A program made the position numbers and the translations under genes. A DNA stretch of 64,000 nt from Xylaria sp. FL1777. Lineage: Eukaryota > Ascomycota > Sordariomycetes > Xylariales > Xylariaceae. The stretch lies in contig MU400655.1 of NCBI GenBank assembly GCA_022578965.1, positions 39,826 through 103,825 on the forward strand, in the 5' to 3' direction. Below the pieces are notes generated by a model. That model worked only from the letters and a program-made list of their open reading frames with translations. It had not been told where the DNA came from and ran no database searches. Within the stretch, counting starts at the first letter, position 1. The number at the start of each line of letters is the position of its first letter. This document shows positions 24,603 to 40,700 of the stretch, piece by piece.

Positions 24603-27600
24603 ATTTTTATTGCTAAAAAAATCTTAATTTTTTTAGCTAAAGGTGCTTTTTAAGTTAAAACATTTATAATTAGCTAAAGTCGGTTTTAGTGCTAGTTTAT
24701 TTAAGGGTTTTTTTTTAATTGCATTATAGGTATTATTATACTTAAACTATAAGCTATTAGCTATTAAGCATTTAGGTAATATAGTAAAATAAACTATTAT
24801 TTAGCCGTTGCTAATTTATACGTAAAATATATTAGCGGACCTAAATAGCCATAGTTTTTTAAAGCTAAAGAATTAATATTAGGAAATAAAACGTTATATA
24901 AAATAAGCTTAGTTTTAAACACTTTACGTAATATAAACATTAGCAAACTAATAGTTAGCTTGCTTTTATACTTTAGGTAATATTAAAAGTATACTTAGTA
25001 AATATAGCTAAGTATAAAATATAACGCTATATTATAAATACTAAGTATTATAAATAAATAATTAAGCTATATACTTGTTATTTTTTTATATACTTTATAG
25101 TTTATTTAAATATAGTTAGTTTAAGTAAAATAAAAATAAAGTGTAAAGTATTTACCTAAATTTATAATATAATGGCTTACTATATAAAGCTAATTTAAAC
25201 TAATTATATTATAAAGTTATATAACTAAAAAACATAGTAAAGATTACTACTTATTTAGCTTTATACTTTAATTTTTAAATTGCATTTTTGCAAGTATAAA
25301 AGACTTAAAAATAGCTACTATGCTTAGCAATAACTTTAATAAAAGGCATAAATCTTTGCAGCTATAATAAATTATTGTATTTAAAATTAATAACTTAGCT
25401 TTAAGCTTTAATACTAGCCCTTGTTATAAAAATGTTAATTTATTAGCAGAAATATATTACGTAAATAAAACTAGGTCTTTTAAATTATAGAGGTTTTTAA
25501 AAGATATTTTTTTACTTGCTTAAAAGCAGTAAAAATGCTTTTATAACAATAAAAACGCAAGAAAAAACCAGTATAGCTAACGTATAGCAATAAAATTGCA
25601 AGCTTAAAAAAAATGCTAAATAGTAAATTAATTTAAGCTATAAACTATATATAATTATAAAATACATAGTAAATATACTTTATAGCTTAAAGTTAACTTA
25701 AAGAATGCAATTTATTTATAATATTACTGCTTTTTTAAAGAAGTAAGTACTTTACGTATTAAAAATAACTTATATATTATTAAAAAACAAAGCAAAATAT
25801 TACTTATATGCTTATAACCTATATATTTACTTGTATGCTTATTTATATACTGCAAGCATTTCTTTAAGGTTTTTATTTAACTATTGTTAAATTGTTTGCT
25901 GCAGTTATGCTAATAGCTATAGTAAATATATTAAAAGCACTTTTATAAACTTTTAAGTTTTTGCTTTATAACTTAGCATTATTAAACTATTTGCTATATA
26001 AGTTACTAATTTTTACCTAGAATATTTTTTAAACATTTAGTTATAAAACTTAATAAGTTTTGTTTATAAAGGTAGCTCGTTAGTTTTTTAGCTTAAAAAT
26101 GCTACTTATTAGTACTTTTTAGTTTTTTAACACGTTTTTTATATTAGTTACCTTATATATTATACTTTTTTTTACTGTAATATATAATCTTATTAAATTT
26201 TATAACCATTTAATAATTAGCATTATTATATGTTTTTTTTTACTTTTAATATAACGTATAGCTTGCTTATTAGCTTTATATTAAGGTTTAAAAAAAGCTA
26301 TAATAAACTCTTTGCTATAAAATAGCAATAACATAAATTAAAAAAACTAATTTTATATTATAGTATATAAGCATAAAGCTAAAATTAAAAGTTGTAATAT
26401 AGAGTTTAAAAATTAGCAAAGCATTAAAAAAAAAAGCGCTAAACTTAATTCTTGCAACCTTTTATTACTTTACTAAACAGGCTGCTTTAATTAACTTTAT
26501 TACTTGCTTAATAAAAAAAACAAGCTATATAATGTTGTATTAAAACATATTAATAATTAGCATAACTAAAGAATAAATATTCTTAAAATAAGTCATAGTA
26601 TAAAACATTAAGTTTATAAAGAAAATTATTAACGAGCTTAAGTTATTATATGCCTTTTATTGTTTTTAATATTACTAAATGCTTTTTTATTTAAGATTTT
26701 TTTTTATTATAAAGAGTTAATTAAATAAAAAAGCGTTAAGCTATATATTAAACTCTTTTACTAAAAAAACATAAAAGTGCTTGCTAAAGCAAATACTTTG
26801 CTAAACTTTATTATTAACTTAGCAATATTACAAAGCTTTACAAAAAAAAAGATCCTTAGGTTAAAAAGCAATAAGGTCTTAACGCTAGTTCTTAAAAATA
26901 CAAGTAATAAGCTAGTTAAAATTATGTTTAAGCGTAAGCAAAATAATAAAAAGCAAATAAAAAAGATTTAAGCGCAATAGTTTATAGCGTGGCTTTATAA
27001 TATTATGCTTTTTATACTATAGCTTTAAAATATAACCACTTTATATTTTAAGCATAACAATAAACTATTTTAAGGTAATAACTACTAAAGAATACAATGA
27101 ATTTTGTAATGTATATAACTTTGTTAAAGCTAGTTATAAATGAATTAATACTATTAAAAGTGCAAACAAAAGTTGCAGAATTTTACTATAAGCATTAATA
27201 CTTAATGCTAGTAAAAACAGGTATAATTTTCGTTTAAGCTATTACTAGAATATTTAGTAAAGCATGCGTTATTTAAATTAATAAATAAAGTTAGCACTGC
27301 TAAATAAGAATTTACCGATTAGCTTTTAACTGTTATTTTTCTTAAGGATAAACAATTTTAGCGTACCTTAATACCTAAAAAAAGAAAAACGTTCAAGATT
27401 TATAAAAAACCTATTAAGCAAAAGATTAAAGAAGTATGCTAGCTAATTACTAAAGTTTAACTTTTTAGCAAAAATATTAAATATAATAGTTTTAAGTAAA
27501 ACTTAGCAAAAATTAAGGAGAAGTGTTTAATAAGTTAGCCTTAAGATAAACTAGCTATTAAGAAGTAACGTTACGTATTTTTAATAACTATTAACCCTAA

Positions 27601-28198
27601 TAATCCTTATTAAAAAGTAGTAAAGGTTTATATAAATTAATTAAAACCGTTTTATGCTAAGCAAGAAAAAAAAGTTAAATATTAAAAGTTAAATATATTA
27701 AAGCAATAAAAGAAAATTATACCTATAAATAAAAATATATAATATAAAAACCAAGTATTAAGCAAGTTTTATGTACTATATTAATATATAATAGCTAGCT
27801 TTTTTATTTTATTGTTTATTTAAGTATTAAAAAAATTAAATAAAGTACTTAAATACTTAAAGTATTTACTTATATATATATTCTTTTTTTTACTAATATT
27901 TAATAAAATATATAAACACACTTATAAAAGTAATAAAGAAACGCTTATTACTTAAGTAAGTAATAAAAAAAAAGGCATAAAAGATAATTATAATAATAAC
28001 CACTAAGTTAATAACTGTTATATATTTTTAATAATAATTTTTTTTTCTTAAAATAGTTATAGTAATAATTTTATATAAAAAACTATCTTTTTTTTTAAAA
28101 TAATATTTAGTTAAACATAATTTTAAAAACTAAAGATAATTTTAGTTATTTAAAACAGTTATAAGAATTTTAAGACTATTTTTAGCTAGCTATATTCA
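24603..28198. other. Anonymous AT-rich DNA with one lysine-rich short frame
   Basis: No gene is supported. A 64-codon frame at 26777-26971 (+) starts with ATG, lacks acidic residues and ends in a basic KR/K-rich tail (FKRKQNNKKQIKKI). It could be the tail of a decayed gene, since Glu-to-Lys change is what this mutation process would cause, but I recognise no domain and the downstream frame is closed by many stops. Downstream DNA at 27100-27720 is somewhat A-rich with several AAG/GAA triplets but is likewise unassignable. Confidence 0.35.
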
Positions 28199-28320
28199 GT
28201 ATAGCCATTATAGCTTATATAGCTTATATAGCTAATATAGTTTATATTTATACCTTATATAATATAGCTTATATAATATAGCTAATATAGCTATATAGTT
28301 AATTATAGTTTAAGGTATAA
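28199..28320. repeat. TATAGCTTATATAGC simple repeat
   Basis: Overlapping units of TATAGCTTATA and ATATAGCTAATATAG repeat irregularly with periods near 11 to 30 bp. It is low-complexity sequence, not a regulatory array I can identify. Confidence 0.7.
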
Positions 28321-28603
28321 TTATATGCTATACTTATATAAACTTAGCTATATAAACTTAGCTATAATTAGCTTATATTTATTTATTAACTTAGCTATAT
28401 AAACCCCTCTTTTTTCACTTATAACTTATAACCACTTATAACTGCTTTTTTTTTACATAAATAAAAGCTATATAATATTTTTTTGTAGCTTTTTCCTTTT
28501 ATACATAATTAAACCTTGTAGTATAATAGTCTATAATTATAAACTATAAACTTATAGTTTAAACTTACTTATAAACATTAAGTATTTAACTATAAACTAT
28601 AAC

Positions 28604-28700
28604 AATAATAATAATAATAGCAATAATAATATTAATACTAATAAAAATATTAATAGTAACAAAAATAATAAAAGTATTAATAATAATTTTGTTAACAATT
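28604..28700. repeat. AAT trinucleotide-rich tract
   Basis: An imperfect (AAT)n tract with AGC, ACT and AGT interruptions. It generates the 62-codon isoleucine-rich minus-strand frame at 28586-28774, which is a repeat artefact and not a gene. Confidence 0.75.
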
Positions 28701-31700
28701 TTAATAATAGCTTTTATAATAACTTTACTTACGCTAGCTCGTTTAATTATAGTTAATATGCGTAAATATAGCACTGCTATTAATAAAAACCCTTAAAACT
28801 GCTTTATTTTTGCATTTATTATTGCTTTTTAAGCTTTATACTTAGTGCAATTCTAAAACTAGTAACTTTATTTATAATATAAGTAGTATAGCTTTAAAAA
28901 TAGTTAAGCATAATAATATTTATTAATAAACGCTTACTTTTTTTTTTCCTTTTTTGCTAAAGCAATTGCTAAATTTACTATGCTTTAAGCTTAAGCTGCA
29001 GCTAAATTTTTACAAGCTATTTTCTTAAGCTGTTTTATTTATAGCTTACGCTTTTTTTTTTTTTTTTTTTTCGCATAAATTTGCAATTAATAAGCGTTTT
29101 ATCTTTATAGCTATAATTATTAAAGGATTTAGGTCTTTTGCATTCTTAGGTGCTATTATTAAAGTTGCTTAGCTAAAGCATATTACATTAACAAAATTAT
29201 AAAACAAGGTATATTTAGTAATATAATAATTAAAGTAAACTTAAAAGTTAAAAAACAAAATGTAATATTATAGCAAGTTTAAATTAAAACAAAATCTGTT
29301 AAGTTAGCTTTAATTTATAGCAAATTTAAAAGCTTAAGCACTTAAGTTACCTTATAATTGTTCTTTATAAAGTGCTATAGCTAATTTAAGTCCTTTCTGC
29401 TTTTTTATGCAAACGTGCTAAACTTTTCTAAAAGCATTCCGGCTTTTAAAAAACAGCAACTATTATAGCTATATAAAGAACAACTATGCTAAAAATCTAA
29501 AGTACTAAAGTAAAAAAAACTTTATTGTTGCTTAAGGAACCTTTAAATATAAAGCAGCTTAAAACTATAAACTTTATATATATATAGCGTAATTTTTGTT
29601 GTTTTTTAAAGCTACTAGTACTACAATACTAGCTTTTTGCTTTATAGTATATTTTATTCTTATTTTTTAACATGTAGTAATAATAAATACACAAAATAAT
29701 AACTTTTATATAACTTATTATAAGTAAATTAAAAGCCGATCTAAGGATATTTAACGTAGTACTGCAAAAACTAAAAAACGCTAGCTAATAAAAGTTAAAC
29801 TTAACTGCAATTAAAGCTAACACATTATTAGTTTAATTTTACTTATTATAGCTATTATTTAATTTATAATATAAATGTATATAAAAAACATATCTTAAGT
29901 TATATGTTTTTAATTTAGCAAAAACTAGTATGCTTTGCTAAAAATAATCTGCTTTATATTAAATCTTTATATTATTAGTTTAAAATATTTAGTTATAGAA
30001 CTAAAGTTAACTTTATTAACAGAAAATATGCAGCAAGTAATATAGCTATTAAACCTAGCAGTTTTTGCTATACTAAATAAGTAGCTAATAGCGCTTAAAA
30101 AAACAAAAAGCATAACGCATAAAACGATTTAAAACATAAATGCTAGCTGCTTAGCTATGCTATTATAGCTAAATATAATAGTACTTGCAATACAAAAGCC
30201 TTTGTTATATTTTATTATATATAAATAATAGTTATAAGTCGTAAAGCTTTGCTGTTTTTTTAAAGCTTTTAAAAAGCAAAGCAAAATAATTTATAAGTGC
30301 TATTAAACGCTACTAAAAATTATAAATAGCGCTATAAAGGCTATTTTTAAGCTTATAAATGCGCTATATAACAATGTATGCTAAGTTAAAATCTTTTAAG
30401 TTTATAGTAATAAAGGCATTTATAATTGCTAAAACTAGCATAACGTATTAAACAATAAAGCTAAAGCATATATGCACTTTTTAAAACTAATATTTGCTTT
30501 TTGCATTATTACTAACTATAATTTATAAAATTAGCACAAGTATAACAGTAGTTATTATTAAATACGCTATAAAAATATAAAAAGTTATAAAGAAAAGCTA
30601 TTAAAAAAAAGTGCAAACTATATTGTTTAACTACTTTTTATAAATTTTGCTACTTGTTTTGCTAAAGTGCTATATTAATTAAGTGCTTATAATATTTGCT
30701 ATAAGCTATAAGCATAAACATAGTTTTAAAGTAGCTTAGTAAAGTTAATATAAATAAATCTTTAGTGCTTTAGTTATTTTTAGCTAATAAAAATTAAGAT
30801 TTTTTATATTTATATAAACAAAATGCAATAAATTAACTAAAGCATTCGCTTAATTTAGTTATTACGGATTCTTTTTTATTACTTTAATATATAATTTATA
30901 ATAATATATTAGCGTTTAATTTTAAGTAAGCGCTAGCACTGCTTATTAAAGATAAAAACTTACTAGTAAGCTTATATAATTTATTTTAATTTTTAAAAAT
31001 CTTATTAAGTAATATGCTGTTTTTTTTTTAGTACGACTTATTATAGTAAGCTATTAAAAGCAAAAGTAAGTTGTTTTACTTGCAAAAATTGCTTATAACT
31101 ACTACAATTAGTAGTAATAAAAACCTAGGTTTTTACATTTTAGTACTATTTAAAAACAAGTTAAAATTTTTCTAAAAAAATATTATAAGTATGCAAAAAA
31201 ATAAGCGCTCCTAAAGCAAATAATAAACAAGTAACAAAAAAACCTATATATTAACGCAACGGTTTATAAAAACTTAAAAAAACCTGTTTATAATAGTAAA
31301 GGTTGCTTATATTTATTTAGTACGCTGTTTTTTTAAAACACCGCAGCTATAAGCTATTGCTTTTATAAAAAATTAAATAAAAACCTAAAAAAGTTTTATA
31401 AATAAATAAGTTAGCTTAAATAAAAAACAAACTGTTTTAAATATAAAGCTTAAAAAAAAACCAAATAATAGCGCTTTTGCTTTAAGCTTTATTTTATTTA
31501 TTAATATATATTACTTCTTTTTTTCCGGATTTTTTTTTAATACACTTTTTTGTTTTCTGTTTTTAATTAGAGTAAACATGGAGCTCGAAATTTGCACTGC
31601 AGTAATTATGCTTAAATAATATAAAAGCAACTCTATTAATACGTTTATGTTTGCTAAAACAACTTTAAAGCAAATAAAAGCTACAATTTATAAACGTTAT

Positions 31701-34700
31701 AATTTACTTAAAAATATAAAAAAGCTAACATTTTATAAAGAAATATAACTATAATAGTAATACTATTTATTACGCTTAAAATTCTAAAAAAAGCTAATCC
31801 GAAATAAATTAAAGCAAAGGTTTATAAATTATATTATTTATTTTAATTTAAGCTAATGTTTTATAAAAAAATATAATTATAGTACTGCTATATTTTGCTA
31901 AACCTGCAACTTATAAAAAAACTAACAGTTTTTTATATTTCGACCTTAATTTTGAACTTAAGGTATACGCTTAATATAAATATTCGAAATTATATAGGCT
32001 TTTAACAGCAGAAATGCATAGTTCTTATAGCATAATTAAAACAATATTATTACATTAAAACGAATAATTCAAAAATTACAGCAAAATTGCATTTCTTGCA
32101 AAGCAAAAAAAAGCAATAAGTTTATTGCTAATTTTATTTAGCTTAAAATAGCAGTAAATCTTATAAAAAGCTTTTTTAATAATCAGAAACGCTTTTTTAA
32201 TAATTTTATTAAAAGCATAAACCTTAATATTGTACTTTTTTAGGATTATAGGCTAAAGCTAAGTAATACGCTAGTTTATTATAATAAGCAGTATAATAAA
32301 GCTATTAATCTTAATATAGCATGCTTTAATTTTTTAAAATACTTTAATAAAAGTACTAAAGCAATTACTGCAAAAGTAATAACTATAGCTTTAATTAACA
32401 CGCTATAGTAAAAGCAATATATGTTTATATTTGTTTAGTTTTAGCTGCACTACTATAAAAATCTACTGGTTTTTATGTTTAAAGAATAAAAATAAGTATA
32501 AAATCATGCCATTTAATTAAAAAAAGTAGCTAAAAATAAATTTCTAAAAATAAAAAAAGCAGCAATATAATAGCTTAATAAGCAAACATATTTATTGCAT
32601 TAATAAAATAACAGGTTTAATACACTTGTTTTTTAAAATTAAAAACGCTAACCTTTAATACTTACTGCTTTTAGAACTTTAGTAATTTTATTTAAACAGT
32701 AAAATAAAAATATATGTAGGCCTATTAAATATTATAACTATATATATTTAGGTTTTAGCCTAAGCAAAAGGCTGCTTTTAGTAACTTATATAATTAGCTA
32801 GCGTTATAATATATTTACACTTAAGGAAACCTAAAACAATAAAAAAAAAAGTGCTAGTATTATTTATATAATAATGCTAGGTTTATTATTTTATAATTAA
32901 ACTTTATTTATATACTTAATATAGCTACGCGTAAAAAGGTTAAGCATATATTTACTTAAAATCTTAAAGACTGCTTATAACTAAAAAAAAAAGCAAATAT
33001 TTAAAAAAAAACCCTTAATAATTTATAAGTACTACTTATTTAATTAGTTTGCTAGTGCGCTATTAAAGTAAATATTTACGTTATAGCTAGCTATTAATAA
33101 GTTTTAAAAAACAGTGGTTAAGTTAAAATACCCTTTAATAATCACTAAAAAACTACCCTTTTTATAAAAAGTGAGAAAAAGTAAAATAATAAAAGAAAAA
33201 CTTAAACGTGCATATAGCGCACAAAAGCAGCTTTATTTTATTTACTTATTTAGTTTTTAAAGTTAACTTTATTAGTGCACTATATTAAGGACTTAGTACT
33301 TATTAAAGTATTAGCTATTATTTTTTCACCTTTTTTCTCCTTTTTTAACTTCTTTACTATTTATAACTATGCTAACATTAATTCTTAGTAGTAAATATAA
33401 ATACATTTTTTTAACATTTATAAAAATAAAGTATATAATAATAGTAATTATATGAATAGCTTTTTAGCTTTAATGTTTAAACCGCACTTAAGTAAAAATA
33501 AGCATTTAAAAGTAAAAAAAGCATATAAACTTAGTTATAAAAGCAATAATTATTAAAGCAAGCTTTTAGTTTTCTATAAAATAACTAATTATAAAACGTA
33601 AGCCTTTAGCGTTATTAAAAATGCTTACTAGTATTTATTATTAGCTAAAGCTTATTATGTAGTAGCAAGTGCTAATAGCATACTTTTAAAAAACATAAAA
33701 CAGCATATTACTTGCAATAGTTTAATACTTTTTTACTTTATAACTTTAGCTTTATTGCTGCTTTATAGCAACAATTCTAGTTTTATGTTTTATTTGTTAA
33801 TTTATATGCTATATAGCATAACATAATGCAATTATTATAATAACAAAAATATAAAGCACGCATAGCTTAAAATAAACTATAGCTAAAAAAATTGTTTAGC
33901 TTTAGCTTATTGCGTAATTAATGCAAAAACTATATAATAGCGCAAAAAAAGTTAGTTATATAGTTTAAATAGTAGTATACTTAGTGGTATATAATTAGCG
34001 CTTAAAACTATAACTATTACGTAATATAACTTTAAACTATATTACTAAAGTAAAAAAAAAAGCAATTGTTTAAAACAAACAAATTAATTAAGCTAAACAA
34101 AAAAAAAAGCACTTAATTAACTAAAACTATAACGTAAGTCTTTATATGATTTTTTTTTACACTTTAACTATGTAGCTATAGCTAAATATAACTTTTAAAC
34201 GCTTGTATAGCTTTTTAGAAAAGCTATAATATAGCTTTTTGCTGCTGTAAAAACACTAAAAAACAACAAGTATAATACTTAAGCATTTTTGCTCGAATAA
34301 ATGCTGTTTATATAGGTTGCAAAAGGTGAAATAAAGTAAAAAAAGGCGTATTTTGCTAAAAGTGCTTTACTAGAACTACTTTAAACCTGCTTTTTAAAAA
34401 ACTTTAACTTAGGACTATATAAATAAAAGTAAGTTAATTATTGCGTAGCTTTTAATATTATTTTTTAAAATGCTTATTTAAACTTTATGCTTAAGTAAAC
34501 TTAAATATATAACGCTTGCTATTTTGTTTTTTTTGATTATACTTGTGCTTAATATAGCTAGCTTTGCTTTTTATTATACTTAGCTAAGTCACGCCTTATA
34601 TGCAAAAAAAAAAAAAGAGAGAAAAAAAAAACAAAATATAATAAAAAAGTTAAAACTTAATTTAATAAATCTATTATTACATTTAAAACTAAAAACAAGG

Positions 34701-37700
34701 TTTTTATTTACGCTTTAATTTTGTTTGCTAGGCCTTAGTGCTATGTTTTATTTTTTTTTTCTTTAAGCTTTTACATAGCTATTATAGCATAATTGCTATT
34801 TTTTCTACTGTTATACAAAAACAAAAAGCACTAAAAATATAAAACATATTATAGCATTTTTAAGATTTCATTTAATTAAATCTTTTTTTAAAATAACACA
34901 TATACTGTTTTTTAAAACTAAAACTAATTAATATCCGCTATTTTGTTATATTAAAACAAGTATAGTTTTATTGTTTATTAGCTAAAATAAAAAAATAAGC
35001 TAGTTTATTTACACTTAAAAACAGCTAATATAAAAAATAAATCGCAAAAATATAACATTTTAAAAATATAAGGACTGCTTTATATATAGTCCTATAATTT
35101 CTTAATAGCACTTATATTTTTATAACGCAATTTAACTTAAAAACCTTAAAAAAGATATTATAATAATAACTTTTTACTTTAATTACCTGCTTTTATTACA
35201 TGCTTATATTATAAGAACATTTGTGCTTAATTAAAACTAGTTTTTTTTTTTTAGCATATTGTATTACTGCAGCTTTTGCTATAGTTTACCATAGTATTTT
35301 ATAGCTTAATAAAGCCTAGGTTAACTACGCGTATTTTAGCTTTTTAAAAAAAAGCCTAAACGTTTATATAACTACAATAATTCTATACTTGCTTACTTTT
35401 TACAAAAAGTTATTAGTACTAAAAATTAACACTATATTTTTTAATAACGCTTAAAGAAAAAGGCTTAATATGCTTGTTAAGTTTTAAGTTTATAAGATTA
35501 TAAGTAATAAAGCTTATTTATATAGCATTAATAACTTTTATATTATAATAATGTTAGCGTTTTTAAAGTTTTTAGATTTTAGCTTGTAAAGTGCTTAAAA
35601 GTTAAACGTTTTTTAATATTATATCGTTAATAGCTTTGCTTTAATTAACAATAAAAACAACAATTTAATTATATAAGCTATTTATTACTTATATATAAAA
35701 AAAGCTACGCTTGTTTTAAAATTACTTTTATAAAAAGCTATAGCAATAGTTATTTAGCACTTAAGCATTTTATAAATAAAGTTAAATAGCTTAAATAAAG
35801 CTATAAGCAAGCTAAAAAACATGCACTTATAATACTACTTTTTAAATTGTTAGCATAACAATATTAGTTAATTATATAAAATATATAATAGTTTTTGTGC
35901 TAATAATATAGTATACTGCAAAAAGCTATCTTAGATTTTAATAATAATACTTCGTTTAAAGTATGCAAAAACTTTAACGCTAGCTTAGCTATAAATAAGA
36001 AATAACTATAATACTTAGTTTTAAAAAAAAACTAACGTATAAATAGTGATTTAAAATATATAGCCTTTTTATAAACGTGCTTTGCTATATGCTTTTAAAT
36101 ACTTTAAGCAATGCTTAAAACAGTGTTATTTCTTTTAACGTTTATTAATTACTACTGTTTTTTATTAGTTAGCAGTATATATTAATTATGTTTTTAAGCA
36201 GCTATAATAATTGTTTTATAACTTAAATAGCTACAAAAGTTAGCGCTTAATTAAGTTAAATTTAATGCTATTAAAAATCATAATTATATAATTAAAATAA
36301 GCTACGCTATAAAACAAAATATAATATATTTAGCTAAAGTAAAAGAAATAAATTATAAACCTTAAAATAAATAAATATTATTTATTATTATTTTGTTTAG
36401 CTTTTATATAATAAACTTGTTTTTTTGTTAATGTGTTTTTTGTAGCTAACGTTTCTAAAATATAAGTTTTGCTTTTAAGGTAAGTTTAAGCTTGTTTGTT
36501 TTATTAAGCAGCATAGTTTTATTAAAGTAATAGTTAAGCTATTTATAGCATTTAACGTTCTTTTTAGCGCTAGCTTTATTTTAAGGCTAAAAAATAGTTT
36601 TTTTATATTATATTAAGGGTATTTTTAATTATTTTAACTAGATTGCTAGCTTTATATTTTCTTTTTAAGCTTGTTATGTTATAATTTTACTTTTGCTAAA
36701 CTGCTTTAAAACGCAATATTAGCGCTTAAGCGCGCAAAGTTAGCTAAGCATTAAAAAAGGCGTTTTATATTAATAACCTTGCTAACATAAAAGAAAAAAA
36801 GTTATGGCTTAAGCAAAAAAGCTATTAATAAAAATTAAAGCAGCAGTTAAAATAAATAATGCTAGTTATAATAATTTATACTAAATATAAGCAAAGTTAA
36901 ATATTTAACATAAAAATAAACGTTATGCTTTTTAAGAGAAAATAGTTAAAGCTTTTAGCTAAACAGTGCTAATTTTATTAATGTTAGTATAAAGTGCATT
37001 AATATAAAAGTTTAACAAGTAAGCTTAACTAAAAAATTACTAAATTATTAATTAAATGTCTTTATACTAAAGGTTTAATAAGTTAATAAGTTTTTTGGTT
37101 TGCTTAAGCTATAACTAAATATTAAGCTGCTTTATATAGCTACAAAATAAAAATATTTATTTAAGTTTGCTAATGTGTGCTATATTTAATAGCTTTTGAA
37201 ATTTTGCTTTAAAAAAAGTTTATTTAAAGGATTTTAAAAATAACGTTATGCTTACTATATTTTATATTTAACTATATAAATAATAACTAAAGTTAATAGT
37301 TGCTATACTAAGTTGCTTTTTTATTATATTTTTGCAATTATTGCTTAAATAACTTCTGTTAAGCTAAATAGCTTATATTACTGCTTTTTATTTTTATAAA
37401 GCATATTAAGATTGTTTAAATTATATTAAGCCTTAATAAAAAAACTAAGTATGCTTATAGTGAACTAATTACATAATATAAGGATATACTTTAAGTTTTT
37501 TATATTTTGTTTATATATAAACTATTAGTTAAATATTTTACGTTAGCTTTTTATTATATGGTTGCTATTTTAAGAAGTCTTTATTTACTTATGCAATGTT
37601 ACTTTAGCATATATAAACAGCAATATAACATAATGCGTGCTATTTAAACAATATATACTAGTTAAAAAAAAATGCGTTAGTAAGCTAAAGCAGAACTAAA

Positions 37701-40700
37701 TATCGGAAAAAAAAGGTTTATAGCAAATTAATAAAAGCATTATACTATACTATTTATATATAAAAGTTATAGGCTTTTTAATTATTGTTTTAAGCATAAA
37801 CTTTTTACTTTTATTTATTTAGATTTACTTAAAAAAAGCTTTTTTAAACTGTATATATTGTTTATTTTTTAGTTTGTATGTTTTTATTAGTATATCTTTT
37901 AAGCTAAAAGCTTTATACTTATGCTTATTTATAAATACTTAAGTATTGTTTATTTTTTTTACTTTTTTTTTTAGCACTTCTTTTTTTTTTCCTTTTTAGT
38001 AAAGCTTAAAGCAGCTTGCTAGCAAAGCTAAACATATTACTAAGCAGCACTATTAATATAACTATATAATAACTTATAACGTGTTGTTTAAAACTAAACA
38101 AAAGCTTAGTTACTATTTATGAAAACTATATTATGCTTGCTAGCAAAGCTTGCTTTTTTATAACCTGCAATTATGCTGTTTTATTATTAACTATAATTTT
38201 AAAGCGTATTATATAAACTATAAAACAATACTTTTTTAAATAAAATAGTACTTTAATAACTATAACTTTAAAACTTTAATACTTTGTTTTACAAAAAATA
38301 ATATTTATTAACTTATTATTGCTAATATAGCTAAAACTTAGCTAAACTTACATTTATATAAACTTTATAGCTTAGCTAATTAAAAGCAATATTATAAACT
38401 AAACTTGCTAAAACTTTAGTAAGCTTAATTATAAAATTTCTTAAAGCAGCAAAATATTTGCTTTAATAATATACTTTATTAAGCAAAAAACAAAGGGGTA
38501 AATAGTAAAACCAAACAGCATATTAAAAATAATAAAACAGCAAATATAACTTAAGTTTAAGCAAAGCAAAATATAGTTAAGTAAAGCGCTTTAACTTAAA
38601 GAAAGCTTGCAAAAATAATTATATATTAGCATAAACTAGAAGTATAATATAAGGGCAAAAAAAATATAGAACGCAAAAATTAATAGCTAAACAGCTTTAT
38701 ACTAAATTAACTATTATTAAGGGCAAATAATAATACGTTAGTAGCGTTACTTTTTAAAAAGTATAACTTAGCGCGAAAAAATAAATCAAAGTGTTTTAAG
38801 ACTAATTAATAGCTTATATATTTAAAGCTTAGCTTATTTATTGCAGCTCTTTAAACAAGCTACGTATAACAAAAAAAAGAGCTTATATGCAGCTTTTTTT
38901 AAAACATATAAAGCAGCATATTAGTTAAGCATAGCTAAATGTTTTTATTTTAAGCACTTAGGTTAAAGTTTTTTAATACTTATATAGCTAAGTGCATATT
39001 ATAGCTTTATTAAATATAAAACACGCAAGCAAATTAGTTAAGGACATATTTTATAGCTTATTTTGCTTTTTTTTTAAGCAAAGCAAGGTTAGCTTTTCTT
39101 TTGTTTTTTTTCTTTTTATTATAATTTAACAAATCGCTAAAAACATAATAAACACTAAGTTTAAAAGCTTTTTTTAGTGTTATAATTTTAAGCGCAGCAT
39201 TATACTAAACGTTATCTTAAAAAACTACTATAGTAAAAATAATGCTATAGTAACAAATAGTAGCAATAATTTAAGTAATACTAGTAACTTTAGTAGCACT
39301 AGTAGCAGCGTACTAACTAAGTTATAATATAGCTTACTGTTTTTTTAAAAATAATAAAGCGCTAAAAAAAAGGCCTGCGGAAAAATAAAAGCAATAAAAC
39401 ACAAAAAATAACATTAATAAAAAGCAAAACAAGCATTAGAAATTAAGTTTAACTTAGGACTATAGCTATTAACGCTAAACATAAAAAAGCTAAGCATTAA
39501 TTATAGCACCGCGCTTAAGAACGTAATAAAATGCTTTTTGCTTAAAAGAAAAAAAACCAACATTTATTAACTAATTAAAGCGTACGTAATATTACTTTAA
39601 GGCATATTAGCTAGCATATATAAAAAACTTTATGCTTAAACCTAAAATAATATAGTATATAATTATTTAGCCGTAAATTTAAGCCCTTTTTTTAAAACAG
39701 AAAAAACATTACTTTAAAAGCTTATTATATAAAGTGGCGTTTATAAAAAGCTACTTAAGTTATAAAAACTTTATTAATATTTACTTAAGTAATTATTATA
39801 TATAAATTTAAAATTACCTTTAGTACTTGCGTTATTATATATTACTGTAGCTACGCTATAAAATAACTATAAGTTTAGCTATTTTTTAAATATTTTAACT
39901 TTTAAAGGTATATGCTTTATATTAACTAGTACTTTAAAAAAAAATAAATTAATGCTTATTTTAAACTATTAGTTGCTTTAGTGCTTTAAGCTTTTATATA
40001 TTAAGAAAATAAATAGTTATTTAAACATATTGCGTAAATAACATAAAATAGTTTAAGCTTAATATAACCTTAGTAGCTATTAACTTATAAATAAAGTTTA
40101 ACTTAAGCTAACATGTTTTAATACTAAAACAAATAATTTTTAATTAAGCTAATAATGTTATATATAGTAAGCCTAAAAAATAATAAGTGTATAATTATTA
40201 AATGTAAGTACTTAAGTAAATATTTTACTAGTATAATATAATAGCTAAATATTATTATTGGCTTAAAATCTTACTAAGTTCTAAATATTGCATTTATATT
40301 AAAACACATTTTATAAAAAACTGCTGCTTTTTTTATATAAGTTAAACTTTTTCTTTAAAGCAAGGTTTTTAAGCACGTACTTTAGCTTAAAAATTAGTTA
40401 GCTTACTTTAGCTTATAAGCTTGCTTTGTTTGTTTTGTTTGCAAGTTAGTTTTAATTAAAAGCTTTTATTAAAATTAGCTAATAGTGCTTTAAGTATAGC
40501 TTTTTGCTAAAAAAAACAATTTTAAGTACTAAAGCTAAAATTGCGCTATATTTATAGCTTAGTTTTAATTCGTTAAAGTTAAACTAAAAAGTTTATAGCA
40601 TGTTATTTAAACAAGCATATTTATTAATGTATAAAAACTTATAAACGTTAAAAATATTTGCTTTAAGTTGCTTATTTATTTTAGCTTGCTTTTTTAAGTA

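Noticed and set aside
31930..32100. Possible reverse transcriptase or RNase H fragment around TTCGAC / ATTCGAAA
   Set aside because: No catalytic motif can be read in any frame; the patch is only slightly less AT-rich than its surroundings.
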